Below are positions 23,797 through 36,237 of a stretch of 64,000 bases of DNA, one piece after another (position 1 is the first letter of the stretch; the number at the start of each line of letters is the position of its first letter). Location of the stretch: the NCBI GenBank assembly GCA_947685225.1, contig CANTUV010000015.1, forward strand, positions 1,488,001 to 1,552,000. The letters run 5' to 3'. The notes beneath the pieces were generated by a model. The model was not told where the DNA came from and searched no databases. It worked only from the letters and a program-made list of their open reading frames with translations. Made by a program: the position numbers and the translations under genes. The stretch comes from Garcia nutans. Lineage: Eukaryota > Streptophyta > Magnoliopsida > Malpighiales > Euphorbiaceae.

Positions 23797-26700
23797 TACT
23801 TCTAATTTGTTTGTAATATGAATAATTTGATAAAAGCAAAAATAATTTGATTTCTTGAATTTCTATTGAATATCCAGATAGGCTTCTCTGTCTGTGGTCA
23901 TATTTTTACTGTTATTTAAGCCTTCCAGCTTAAAAATTGATCTTTTCGTTTCCAATTTATAGCGCTTACCTCCAAGTCAGGTGGGATTCGAGTGAAATCA
24001 AGTTTGGAGGGTGAGAGTTGCAATTTGTTGGAGTCAAGCAAGGTGAAGATTTTTTGTTTTCTTGCTTTCTATTTTATTTTTGACTGAGTGGCCAATGATT
24101 ATTCCTTGAAATGCTTTATTGTTATGCTTTATTTTATTTGTATGCTTTGAGATCCTTATGTACTGCAGGCTATTGAATTTGTTAAGTTGTTTTCTGTCAA
24201 TGATTACTTTGCCAGACGCTAGTATATTCTAGAAAAGAAGGTTTATTCATATTCATTTACGCCATTTGGGAGAAGGGAAAAATGTCAAAAAGCTGTGTTA
24301 AATTAATTTTAGTCCGTTTGAAGGGGCAGAGATGTGGAGGAATTTTCCGTGTGGTATCTTCCCATATCATACGAAACATGGAGTGGAAGGTGTGAGGAAG
24401 CAATTTTGGTGTTCAATTTTATATAATTTATTCATTTTAGCACAGCAGTTTACTATTACCTCAGGTGTATAAGAGAACAGTTTTCCCACACTGCTTCCAC
24501 TTTCAGCATTAGACATAATATTGGAAATTGGAACTTCTTTGCTACAAGGAATTAAAATGAAAATACATCAAAAGCAACTAGGTCCTCAATATCATCAGAA
24601 GTCTCTTTTGACCATGGATATCCCTTTTCGGTTAATTAGCTAGCTTAGCTAAAGAATGTGCACTCTTTTTTCTTATCACTTAGTATACAATGGAAAGTTC
24701 AAACAACCTTGAAGCATCGTTAAGTTCCTAACCTAGCATACTGAGGATAGAATAGTAATGTCACTTTGCCCCCCTTGCTGTCACCAATAGACTGTCAAAA
24801 AACTATCCGAGATTGATACTTCATAGCCACGGCTTCTACCACTTCAGCAGATACCTGAACCATTGCCATATTTGATGCGGCTTTAAAATGGTTAATTTGG
24901 TCTTGTCTTGGGTAATAATAATTCATTCCTCAGTCTTGAAATCTGAACAAGCTGCATTAACTTTGTATGCCACACTAGGTGGTGGTTGTCATAAGCTTTA
25001 AAGGAACATGGTTCTTGAACCTTCAACTCATTCTCAGTGTGCTGGTTGTCATAAGCTTTAAAGGAGTTAACATGTTTCCTGAACCTTCAACTCATTCTCA
25101 GCGTGGTGATCTTGCAAACACTAGCATGCTTTTTTTTGTGCACCAATTAGACTAAGAGTTTGGTTTTGGTAGTAAATTGAGTATCTTGCCTGCTTTTATG
25201 ACATACTGACAATTACTGGGACTTTTACATGGTATTAATCAACATTTCTAGGAGCTGTTTGTACCATTCACAGAAGTCCATTCTATTTCCTTTCTTAGTC
25301 TGGAATGTATGGAGCTGTATACTAATTTGCTGAAGGTGTTCATAGCCCCCTAATTTGATCAGCATTATCTCCTCCTTTGGTGGCTATGTATTGTAAATTG
25401 CATCTGCAGATACGTTTTTTCTTTCAATGTTTCATTTGAACATGTATATCACACTGAGATTCTATGTTTGCCGAATGAACCTCATGATTCTGAATCTGTG
25501 CCATTCGAAGAAACTCGATTGATGTTATTCTTTCATGCTACGCTGCTCTCTTTGATTATCTCATTTTTAATGATATGTTTTAGTACAAATTATATTTAGA
25601 ACTCAATGAGATCATTCAATTTGGTGACACATTTCAAATACCCCCCTCAATAAAACAACACACTGAGAAAATGGCTTTTGTTAAATGAGTTGTCTGTTGG
25701 ATGTTAAAGGAACGAAGTCCTTCCAAGTACTATATATGCATAGGTTCTAGCTTCTTTTTGAAATAAATAACATGCATGCCTCTGTTATTTTAGTGAAACG
25801 TTAAGGTTGATGTTTTATGCAATAAAGATTTCATTCTTCATTGCAGGAATCTCAGGCATCAACATCAAGGCGTTGGTGCATTACTTGCATATGTTCAACT
25901 CTAGTGCTATCAGTAACTGTGGAACCTCCATCTCCATCCCAAAGGCAATTGATTCAGATAAAAAAGAAAGAGCTGTATGCTGGAATTGTTTAGGCAGTGG
26001 AGCTGTACTCTGTAAGCATTATTGTTCTTTTCTTTCATGTAAATTATATTTTAGTTGCAATGTTTTACTGTTTATCAAACGTGCATCTTCTGGCACTCTA
26101 CAATGTGGATTTTTATTCTCCCATTCAGCATTGGAAAATTTGTACTCTGACCAATTCTTGCAGAATTACTTCCAAATGAAACATTATCAACTCTTTGAGT
26201 ATTTCGGAATCATTCAACTTAAGTCACCTAACCGTATGCAACTAGTTTTGCCATGTGAATCCTTACTGTCATCCCAGTCATAGCAAAATACTAGAGGGGC
26301 GAATAGGATTTTGAAAATTTTCAAATTTTCTTTTCCCTTCCAGGAAATAACACAAATAAAATTAGGAACAAGTAGAATAAGCAAAGAAGAAAAGGAAGAA
26401 CCAGCTCAATTTCATTGTGTTTTGGAGCAATTGCCTTCTTCTACACTCATTCTCCCAAGTAATTCCACTTACACAATGGGATATCACCCAACCAAGCACA
26501 ATAGTTAGACTGCGGGATTTTGCTCTCCCAATAGTTAGCCTCCGGGAATTTTGCCTTTTCAAACTCACATAAGTGTGTGCAAATGAGATTTAGAGTCTCT
26601 CTAGACTTTATACAATTACAGCTCTCAAGATAGAAAACTTAAGCTGACAAGCTTTTACAAGAACTCTTATAAGTAGAGCAAAGATGAATTTCAAGCTGAA

Positions 26701-29700
26701 GCTCACAAGAAAAATGTTAGCACTTAAGAATTTTCAAGGTTTGTATGAGTTGCTAAAAAGGTCTTTGAAGTATTTGGGTCTTCCCTTTTTTATAGGATTT
26801 ACCGTATGTCCTTGAAAAATTACTTTTCAGACATGAAAAGTGTGTGTAATGGCTTGTTTTGGTAAGATAGCAATGGTTGTTTCTTGAAGTGGCATGTTTA
26901 CTTTTTTGTCCAAATCGGGCATTTCCTAACTTGGAATGGGAGTGTAGCCTGATTCTGTTTAAAGTTCAATTTCTTGGCTAAGCTTAGAATGGCTATGCGG
27001 TTTGGTACTAGCTAAATTCCAAGTTTTAGCTTATGATAGGATCAGGTGTGCTATCTTCTATAAGGCGTGTTCTTTGGTCCTCTCTAACAGTTATAATTTG
27101 ATTGGATATCATGACCATTGGAGAATTTTGAAGCTTCAAAAATTATTATTATTATTTTTTTTATGTTTAGGAACGGTCAAGTCCTCTGGTCAAAATGGAC
27201 TGTTCCATTGTGCCTGTGGTCTCCTTGCAGCACAAAAGACTGTTGGTCCATCCAATTGAGAATTCAAACAGCCTTTGGTCCCTCCAATTTGCTTTAGTAT
27301 TTTTAACGGTTGTGCAAAGTGCTTTTGTCTAAAATTCTTAGAAATGACTTTACTCCAAATCGGTTGTGCAAAGTTGGAACAGTCGTGGTGCTTGAGTCTG
27401 CTTTGTTGATGTTCTATTGGAGTGGATATTCCCAGCTGGGAATGGTCGTACCAACAGCTAATGTCTGATTTTGTGCTTTCTTTATTCATCTAGAGCAGTT
27501 GTTCACATTTGGGAGAATGGTCGTTCCTCTTTGCTGATTCTGAAAAAAATTAATAATTTCTTTTCCAGCCTTTCAAGTTAGCAAATAAACTATCACAAAT
27601 TAGTTTCAGTCTTCATTAATATCATTTTACATGCAGAGACAACGCTTATCCTCCATTTTATGCAACTTAAACGGATATTTATACGTCTCATTCTGCCGAA
27701 GCTTTGTTTGTCTCTTTCACCTTTTGTAACTTGCATGTGCTCAACCTTCCATACCAGTGCATTTGGTGGTATGCATCAGATATTTCTAAATCATTTCAAT
27801 CCACATTCTTTCAATTCATCATCATGGATACCAGTTCCAACTTCCTACAAATGCACAAAAAGAATCAAACAAAAATACCATTTACTTTATGTCCTTTAAG
27901 CTGGTCTTTAAGATATCGATTTGCTTTTCATATAGGTGAAATGTGTGGTGGTACAGGAAAATGGAAAGCTCTCAACAGAAAGCTTGCTAAAGATGTTTAT
28001 GAGTTTACAGAATGCCCTAATTGTTATGGTGCTTTTTTTTCCTATATATATATATGATGCTAACAACTTCAATATTAGCTTTAAAAAACATATGCATGCT
28101 GGTATCTCATTCTTTCTAATTCCTTGTTTTCATGCACTAGTGTTGGATGAAAATTTTCAATTTTTTCTTTTAATTTAATGGCATTAAGTGGCATGGATGA
28201 TGGATCACTTACTGAAAAAAATTGAATACAGCTTGCACCCCTCCACTTTATAGCAGTATCCAATTAAGGTCTCATCCTGTGTGGTGTTCTGAAATTTTGT
28301 ATTACGTCTGTCTTTAAGTTGCAACAACGAAGTCTCCTTCCTTGAGGGCATTTTATATCAGGGGCATATATTGCTGTAATATAGAAACATATTTCTGTTA
28401 AACAAATGTGAGTTGTTTGATTATCTAACCTTTTGGACTCTAAAAATCTTTTGAAGCTTAGAAAAAGTTAGGACTTGAAATTTCTTTCCACTGTAAAAAA
28501 GAAATTCGGAAGGGGACTTGAGCTTGGAATAAGGCAGCAACGTAACTTTTAGAATATGCCACGTAAAGAGAATGCTGAGTAGGTAAAGACTGACTACTGA
28601 TGGGGTGACTCGATATGTTGATATTTGGTATCTAGGAAAATTATTGTAATAAGAATATTAATGGAAGAAGAAAAAGAGCATCTTGATTTTCCTAAAAACA
28701 AATGAGAGAGAGAGAAAGAGAGGAGTTATACTTTTGATGGCTTATTCTTGAGGTGCAAATTTTGATGCCTACTGGTAATTGCTGTTGAAAAGCAGAGGTT
28801 ATATTGCAAAAATATATTCTACTTATCATCCCCTGCCCTGAATCACTGTGAATTTTGAACTATTTCAATATAGGAACTAAGATTTCTGACAGTCAACTGC
28901 CCACTCGAGTTATACTTTTATCATTGTTGAATTTTTGTGGACTCTATGGATAATTTTCTTCTTGGGCTTTCTTGAAATTGAGTGTTGGACTTCTTGAATT
29001 AATGGGCTTCTTTCAAGTTGGGCTTCATGACAAAATGACTTGGGTCATTTTGTCCTTCACACCAAATACTTAATATGCTGTTTCTCATTCTTTTATTTTT
29101 CCAATGTGGGATAACATTCTCACTTGTCAACACTCCCCCTCAAGTGAAACTGAGTTGGACTTTATATTTCTTTTTGAAGCCCGGTTGTCACTTAAACTTT
29201 CTTGCTTCGGACTCATGAGCTCGACTTCGACCTAACTTCAGTCTTGGCTTTACATTTTTACCACAAACATTGATCTTGACTTTTCAAGAGGTACAGAGGA
29301 TCAACTTCAAATTAATCCACAGTTCATCATTTCATAATTGGGCCTTTTTGATACATAGCCCATAGCCAAAATCTTTGGACCCGTTGGAGCATTGAGGTTC
29401 TGATATCATGTTGGATTTTTTGGACTCCATGGATAATTTTCTTCTTGGGCTTTCTTGAAATTGAGTGTTGGACTTCTTGAAAGTTGGACTTCATGTTTGT
29501 CCTTCACACCAAACACTTAATATGCCCTTTCTTATTCTTTTATTTTTCCAATGTGGGATAACATTCCCACTTGCCAACAATCATAACACTCTCCTTTTTA
29601 AAAGCTAAAGGGATCCGAACATATTCTAAAAACCATAATTAGGAGTCTCCTGGTCTCTTGAACAACCAGAAATATGAAAGGAATTTAATAGTCGAGTGTA

Positions 29701-30103
29701 CTTAATACTCATTCTGATTTAAATATATTAAGTCTCAGCGCAAATGTTTGTAACTGTTGAGTATCCCCACATCGTTTAAATATAACAATGGTGTGCTAAT
29801 TATAATGGTTTGGATACTCTTCATTTCATGAGTTAGCTTTTGGGGTTGAGTTAGGTCCAAGTTCATTTTCTTAACAGTGACCATTCGGTTTACTTGAATT
29901 TTCCTTTCCATCACTTTATGTTAGATTCTTCAATTTCAGTGGGAAATGATTTCTGGTTCTTGGTATGAGCAGGTCGAGGGAAACTTGTATGTCCTGTTTG
30001 TTTAGGTACTGGTTTACCAAATAACAAGGGTCTTATAAGGAGGCCTGATGCACAGCAATTACTTGGTAAGATGTATAATGGTCGGCTATTGCCTAGATCT
30101 TGA
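23679..30103 (+). CDS. DnaJ-type cysteine-rich zinc-finger protein without J domain, probably plastid-targeted (5 exons)
   Basis: Exons inferred from GT-AG borders and frame: 23679-23754, 23963-24042, 25847-26011, 27936-28028, 29973-30103; about 181 residues. The start MASSTCHLFAIPQR is Ser/Thr-rich with few acids, like a plastid transit peptide. A short hydrophobic segment (WCITCICSTLVLSV) follows. Exons 3-5 encode four CxxCxGxG repeats: CWNCLGSG, CEMCGGTG, CPNCYGRG, CPVCLGTG, the complete two-zinc DnaJ fold. The protein ends with LPNNKGLIRRPDAQQLLGKM and a short tail. Such J-less proteins act as chaperones or disulfide helpers in chloroplasts (BSD2/LQY1-like class; the closest match I recall is an uncharacterised Arabidopsis DnaJ-Cys-rich protein). 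In exon 3 the frame set by exons 1-2 ends in a stop, while the zinc-finger frame is shifted by one base near 25950-25970. This is a 1-bp loss, real or a sequencing error. Intron 4 holds a TRIM. Confidence 0.8.
23762..23793. repeat. (CT)n microsatellite at the start of intron 1
   Basis: About 16 CT dinucleotides beginning just after the exon 1 donor GTGAGT. CT-rich runs near plant transcription starts are common. Confidence 0.9.
24981..25108. repeat. Two-copy tandem duplication of about 63 bp in intron 2
   Basis: The segment ggttgtcataagctttaaag...cttcaactcattctcag occurs twice in succession with a few differences. Confidence 0.75.
26280..27500. other. Intron 3 segment that may be an old retroelement insertion
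   Basis: Begins near 'ctagaggggcgaataggat', a phrase often seen next to plant retroelement ends, and continues with sequence unlike the flanking intron. No LTR pair, PBS or coding sequence is visible. Offered only as a description of this part of the 1.9-kb intron. Confidence 0.25.
28925..29579 (-). mobile_element. TRIM (miniature LTR retrotransposon) in intron 4 of the DnaJ-type gene
   Basis: Two direct terminal repeats, 28925-29132 (208 bp) and 29409-29579 (171 bp), begin TGTTG and end CAACA. They share tccacattgg-type sequence read on the minus strand, typical of TRIM LTRs. An exact 5-bp duplication, atcat, flanks the element (28920-28924 and 29580-29584). On the minus strand a PBS-like TGATATCAGAACC (two differences from the initiator-Met PBS) follows the 5' LTR at 29396-29408, and a polypurine tract CACTTGAGGGGGAG precedes the 3' LTR at 29133-29146. 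The internal region is about 276 bp and encodes nothing, so it depends on other elements for mobility. Confidence 0.9.
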
Positions 30104-33100
30104 GTAAGCCCTCTTACCATTCTCATTTCATCCGAAAGGTGAATAATGCATTATAACAGATAGTGTTTGATTTACAATTGTATTTGTGACAGGCTTCTTT
30201 AGCAAGCATGAAATTTTTGTAAATGCTCCAGGTATGGAATTTTGGTTCTCCAGGTATGGCATTTTGATCCGGCAACAATGTATTGTCCAAATGTTATTCC
30301 ATGTCCAGCACACACGCTAAGCTTCGTCTGATCTCCAAAGTTGGTGCAAGAAATGACCCCAGCTTGGATTTGTCTACATGATGTTTCATCCAAAGTCGGC
30401 CCAATCAGAGTACAGTTGTGAAGTATCATGTTTTCTACTATTTGAATCATCATATGTAGACTTTATAACATCAATTCATCAAGCTGAAGAGAATTTGATC
30501 TGCCGTCGTGTAAGGCTCATAGATTACTTCAGTCATTAGTTATTAGAGTGAAATTGAATGGTTGTAAAATGTACTTTTTAACGAAGTTGTAGCGCACACG
30601 TCTCCAAAATGGAAGATGGGTTCAATTCATTCATTCATGCGATTTATCTGAAATGAACTAAGGGTCCATTTTGAAATAAATGTTGATGTAAACATTTGTG
30701 TAAAATCATAAAATTAATACAGTATTCTAAATCTAGAATTTCAATCATTTCAAGCAACTCTTCCAAGGACGTTTCATTTAACATGTGATACTGCTTTTCG
30801 TCTTGCCTATTCTACCGCATGTTGCTTGAGCCTTTGAAGACTATGCTATTATGGAAATTGGGATGTGTTGCAAGTTGTTCAAATGTCTCCAAAATGAAAG
30901 ATGGGATCAATTTATCCATTCACGCAATTTATCTGAAATGAACTAAAGGTCCATTTTGAAATAAATGTTGATGTTAATTTATGTTTAAAATCATAGAAAA
31001 TCACATCCGACATCTCTCTCTCTTTTTTTTCAGTTATGCTGCTGTTATTTTTTTATTTTTACCTTTCATTCCTTTCTCCATTTTCATCTTCTTTTCCTCC
31101 ACCACTGCTGCCTTCTCATCATAATCAGTATCAATATATCATTGCATCCATTGCTGCCTCCTCATCTCTGTCTCTCTCTCTCTCTCTGTTTCACGTCTGT
31201 TTCACATCTATTTAATTTTTTTTTATCAGCATCAAGCTCATATTGGTTTCCTTCTCCAACTATTATTGGTCCTTGCAAGCTTATATCGGTGCCGTCAAGT
31301 TTAAACATTGTTATTTGATTTTGTGGTTACCTCAAGCATTTTTTTTTCAAATTATTTTTTCTGTTTCACCAAAATCAAATTGATTTTGATTGTGGCAACC
31401 TCTACAAGAAGTAGAAACATAAATCAAATTGGGAAGATCTATGTTATATTTTAAATGTTTTAATATATTTTTGTTTTGAATATTTTTGTTCTTCAACGGT
31501 AATAATTGAGGCTTTTTTGTTCTTTTTCTATTATTCTTTATAATTTTGTATTTGATAAATGTGCATATGTCATTTTATTTGAGTTATATTTGTTTTATTT
31601 TTCATTTGATTCTTGTTTATATTGTTTGGTTTGGAAACTGGAAGGTCAAAAGAAAACAAAATTTTTGGTGTTTTATAATATATACATAGCATATAAACAA
31701 CAAATATAACATATAAATAGTATATAGAACAAATAAATAGCATATAGAATATATAAACAAATATATAGAATATAAAAACAATGCATAAACAAATATCTAT
31801 ATACATAAAAGGAGAGTAGTATTGCATAAAATTAAGTCGAGTGTCACAATAATTAATCATTACTTGAATTAATTTAAGACAAAATTTGAATTAATTTAAG
31901 ACAAAACTTAAATAATAAAAATATTTAAAATCTTGTGAGAGATTTAAGACAAATCTTATAGATATAGATTTAAAATCTTATAAGATGGTGCTACGAGATG
32001 AAAATATATATGTTTTTTTTATTTTTTAATAAATCTTTTTCATTAAAAGCACACAAATAATAGCAAATACAAAAGCAATTATACCAATAATAAGAATAAT
32101 GATATTGTTGAATCTGTAAACATTTATAAGACAGTCATCATAAAATTAATTCAAATCTAATATCTAAAATTATTTTTTGCTAAAGCCAAAATAATAATTC
32201 CTCTCTTGGTCCTCAAAAACTTAAAATTGTAAGTGGTAAATAAATTTAATTTTAGTTCAAAATATTATATTTCTATTTTGATTTAGATTTGCATTTTTGA
32301 AGACTTTTATTAAAATAAATGTGGTTCTTTTATTTTTACAAGCAACTACCAAAAATTTATTTAAATATATTTAAACATAAATAGTATAATATACTCTTAG
32401 AATATATATATATTTAAGGACTATTAGTTGATTAAAGAGTTGCCATGTTATTGGAAGAGCTGGTGCAAGTAGACAATGTAGGCTTTGGCAATTTATGAAA
32501 GTGAGGAAAAAGTGGCAACTAATAGGGTTTTGACAATTATAGAAATTTAGCCATTTCAAACTTTGACGATTCAAGAATTTTCATCAACTCAAATACCTAT
32601 GGCATTTCAAGTTTTGATATTTCATAGATTTTTGGTGTCTCAATCTTTGATAATTCTAACAAATGAAGAATTTTATGGTTTGACAAGTGACTAGAAATAT
32701 TTAGTATTTCAAGTTTTGACATATTAGAAAATTTGGACAGTTCAGAGTTTTACAACTTAGGTACTTTGGTTAATTCAAAATTTTTTGATACTTTAGATTT
32801 TGACAACTCATTAGAAATTTTTGGAAATTTATATTTTGGCACATCAAGAATTATAAGTAGTTCAGAGTTTAATAATTCAAGCAATTTAGATATTTTAGAA
32901 TTTGGTAAATTAGAAAATTCAGAAATCGGCAAATTATGAATTTAAAGTTTTGAAATTATGAAAATTTCATAATTTGGCAAAATTGCTAGGCCATGACCTA
33001 AGCTTGCAAGTACTAATGCAATTATGAAAAAGCTAGCTTGAAACATTTGCTTGGAGCCATTCTTGCACCAAATGTTACTAAAAATTTATGCTAGATTTTA

Positions 33101-33746
33101 CAAATATTTATCTATAATAATGTTAATGTTAAGTGCTGACCTTTTAATCATAAGAGATTGATGGTGATAAATTAATAATAGCTTAATATATTTATTTATT
33201 TTATTAATGTTAACAATTCATTCAATAGATCGTAGCTTACAAATCTTAAAATAAAATGTAAACTCGAATTGCATGAGTTCCATGAAATCTATAAAAAACT
33301 TAAAAGCTAAAAGAAGAATCCAAAAGAGATATGGATCTAAGACTGCTGCCGTAAAAAAATCGATGACAATCTTAGATCATAATCTAGAAGAAAAACGAGC
33401 AAATCCTAAGAGAGAGATAGAGGAGAAGAGCAGCGTGCGTAAAACTTTTAAATAATTAGGATCTTGAAATTTGCTTAAATTATGGAGAAAATATTGTTCA
33501 AAAAAAATTATGGAGAAAATTATTGAATGGTGTGGTGGGTCCCATTGGTGAGACCCACCTGGTCGACCCACTTTAATGCAAGTGCGAGGGTCATCATGCC
33601 TAATAATTCCTCCATTATCAAAATAGAAATGGAAATGGAAATAACAACTTTTATTGCCCTGGAAATAGAGAAACAGCATCTTTTCCTAAAACGTTTATTG
33701 ATCCTTAATTATATTAGTCAAGTGAAATTACTTTACAAGAATAACA
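30104..33746. other. Intergenic region between the DnaJ-type gene and the metal transporter gene
   Basis: The first few hundred bases are probably 3' UTR of the DnaJ-type gene. A segment of about 110 bp is duplicated (30600-30710 and 30885-30995). CT-rich simple sequence lies at about 31010-31200. AT-rich DNA with diverged short repeats (about 30-bp units on 'aattttgaca..ttcaga') fills 32500-32960. No further gene is recognised; the small frames here are low-complexity. Confidence 0.5.
30600..30995. repeat. Dispersed direct duplication of about 110 bp
   Basis: Copies at 30600-30710 and 30885-30995 share 'tctccaaaatg..agatggg' through 'ggtccattttgaaataaatg' at roughly 90 percent, separated by about 175 bp of unique sequence. 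Confidence 0.75.
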
Positions 33747-36237
33747 TCAAACAAAGTTTTTGAAGCCATCTACAAGTAAACAAAGCTTTAGATTAAAGTT
33801 GACTATTGGGTTGCTAAGATTAGAGTGTTCGGGTTTGTGTTCACACTCAAAGTCAAGATGAACAAATGCTCGCTCAACTTCCGGGAGTTTTTCAATTTTG
33901 TTCTGCAAAGTCTCTCCAATGGTGTGTGCTTCCTTCAGAGGCAATTCTTCTGGAAGTTCAATGTCAACCTGTTTATTACAAGAAATTTCATGACATGTAT
34001 CAATAATCATAGGAATTAATTTCGCACTTAAACAATATCTTTAAATACTTCTTTTTACCTTAAATGAAAAGGAAAACGACATAGAATGGTGCAAGTTTGA
34101 AATAGGACATAAAAATAACCATTGCTGCTAATGCATATTAATCAAAATAGTGCAAAAATGTAATGAGTGTGTTAGTTAAAACATTTTTTTTTTTGCATCC
34201 GAGGGTACCTGAGACTGCAATTAGCAACATGTTGCACTCTTACAGAGAGAGAGAGAGAGATAGGCAATTGTGATAGCAATGAGTTCTCTTGACAAACAAA
34301 GGTAACTAGAACTACATAAACAACTAACCTCTACAAAGTAAAGGACACCAAAAGTGTAAGCACGGACGGTGTCGACACGCTTGACTTTAGGATGCCTTAC
34401 GACAAGATGTCAACTTTTGCAAGACTTCAGGAGGAGCTGATTGTCCAACAAGCGAAACCGCAACAAGAAGTTTGCGTTAAATGGCTTTATGCATGTCTGG
34501 ATGTTAATGCTTAACCGTAGCGAGAACGATCAAGGAACTCTTTTTGATCGGCATGATGAAGCTACCTGCATTTTCCATAACAGTTCCAGACCAATTGGAA
34601 ATTGTGTAAATGGCAAGTAAAATAGCACCAACAGGGTCTATCCACCAGTAGAATTTATCACCGAGAACTGCTGCAATTAACCAGATTACATTTGTTATCA
34701 CATCGAAATAGTGATCCTGAGAAATAGCAACGTGGAGGAATTATAAATTGCTATATCATAAGCTAAATAATAAAAACTTAATTATTCAAAAAAAAAAAAA
34801 AGCGAAAAACCTTTGTATAAGCACGAACAATGTTGTTTCCAGAGCGTCTACAGTAAATCCAAAGTGCCAGTTTTACCACAGTGACAGTAATCATGATAAT
34901 ATACAACCACAATAATTGGTTGGAGGACATCTTGGAAGTAGCCTTATCTTTAATTAGCTCTTCAACAGCCAGGACCAATATCTGAAAGCCTGTAAAAACA
35001 ATGCTAGTCTTAGAATTTTATTGTAAAAGACAATGTTGACCTATGTGAATTGTGCATTTTTGTTGAATATTGTAGATTCTCATGTGATAGAAGCATAAAG
35101 GAGAGTTGTTTATAACTAACAATAGAGTGTATTAGTTCAGCATTTTATGCACAATTTGGGCCACTGTCTATCATCTTCGCAAAGATTTTACAAGCGTTTC
35201 ACCTATGCAGACCAGAAAGCAAAAAATAATTGGAAACATAATATTTTTTCCTAAAATTATTGATGGTTTAAGAGGTTGTATAAATATATTGCATATAGCA
35301 ATTATAAAACAAACTAGGTTCTAATATCTAGAAAACCTGGTACGGTGTCTCAAAAAAAAAAGTCACCATTTTTCTACTTGTTTTCGTTATAGGTTTTACA
35401 AAACAATATTTACAATCGAACTTGAAGCAAGAAGTGCATACCAAGTGGCCATAATGGCAGCAAAGATGATTATGCCAACAGGCTGCACTCTCAATTTTCC
35501 GATAGGGTACTTGTAAATGTTTATGTTCTTCATAGATAGGTGAGTAAACCAAAGTATCGCACCAGCCATCAGATCAATCAAAGAATCTAATGTTGTTGCA
35601 GCAATGGCTATTGATCCACTCTTTATTGTAGCATAAGTCTGCATATTCAATCAATAAACAAGTCAAATATATTCTTTACCAAATAGACTTAAATTACATA
35701 TATATAATAGCAGAATTTAGCAGACCTTAAATGCGAGGAGTATAACATTTGCATAATTAGAGATTTTCATGGCTTTTTCAGCTTGTTCTTGTTCTTCATC
35801 CTCTTCCTCATCGATAATTTCATCAGTATTTAGAGAATCAACTTCCTCAAATGATTTCAACGTGTCGAATTGTCTTTTGTAGTATTCCTTCTCATCTATT
35901 TTTTTAAACAAAAAATGTTAGCTTATGAGTTCCAAAATGAAATGACTGGTGGTTCCCTAGAATAATACTCTAATTTTCCTTGTCACCTTTTTCAAATTTT
36001 CCAAGCAACCAAACAGAGTAACTTGAAACAGAGAGAGATGAACAAACCTTTAGCTAGTCTTTTGGCTTTAGAGAGATCAGTGTGAGAGGGAGACTCAATA
36101 TCGAGGGCAGAACGAAGTTTATGAGGCAATCTGGACAAAAACTCATCTTTGAGTAGACTCAGTCTGCCGCTTCGCTTTCCCTGATTTACCAACAATGGTG
36201 CCTTGGAAGTAGAATTCGGGCTAGATTCTTCTTCCAT
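33747..36237 (-). pseudogene. Manganese-type cation diffusion facilitator / metal tolerance protein (MTP8-11 group), apparently disrupted
   Basis: A minus-strand gene with exons at about 36237-36048, 35895-35726, 35638-35442, 34989-34811, 34716-34566, about 34483-34329 and 33968-33747. The family are membrane H+/metal antiporters moving Mn2+ or related metals into vacuole or Golgi compartments. Exon 1 is a cytosolic N-terminus (MEEESSPNSTSKAPLLV). Exon 2 has YYKRQFDTLKSFEEVDSL. Exon 3 has the TM2 motif DSLID and exon 5 the TM5 motif DHYFD, both the DxxxD signature of Mn-CDFs. The C-terminal cytosolic domain includes GQSAPPEVLQKLT, DTVRAYTFGVLYFVEV and VERAFVHLDFE. Lesions: two bases appear lost at the exon 3/4 junction (the expected Leu-Gly before FQILV is missing), exon 6 lacks a usable acceptor and has an upstream in-frame TAA, and a 2-bp loss follows VLQKLT. 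Intact ancestry is clear; present function is doubtful unless these are sequence errors. Confidence 0.75.
34245..34262. repeat. (GA)n microsatellite in an intron of the metal tolerance gene
   Basis: About nine GA dinucleotides following 'cttaca' within the last intron. Confidence 0.8.

Noticed and set aside
32733..32939. 68-codon Asn/Ser/Phe-rich frame
   Set aside because: Explained by diverged 30-bp AT-rich repeats; the complementary strand is open over the same span.
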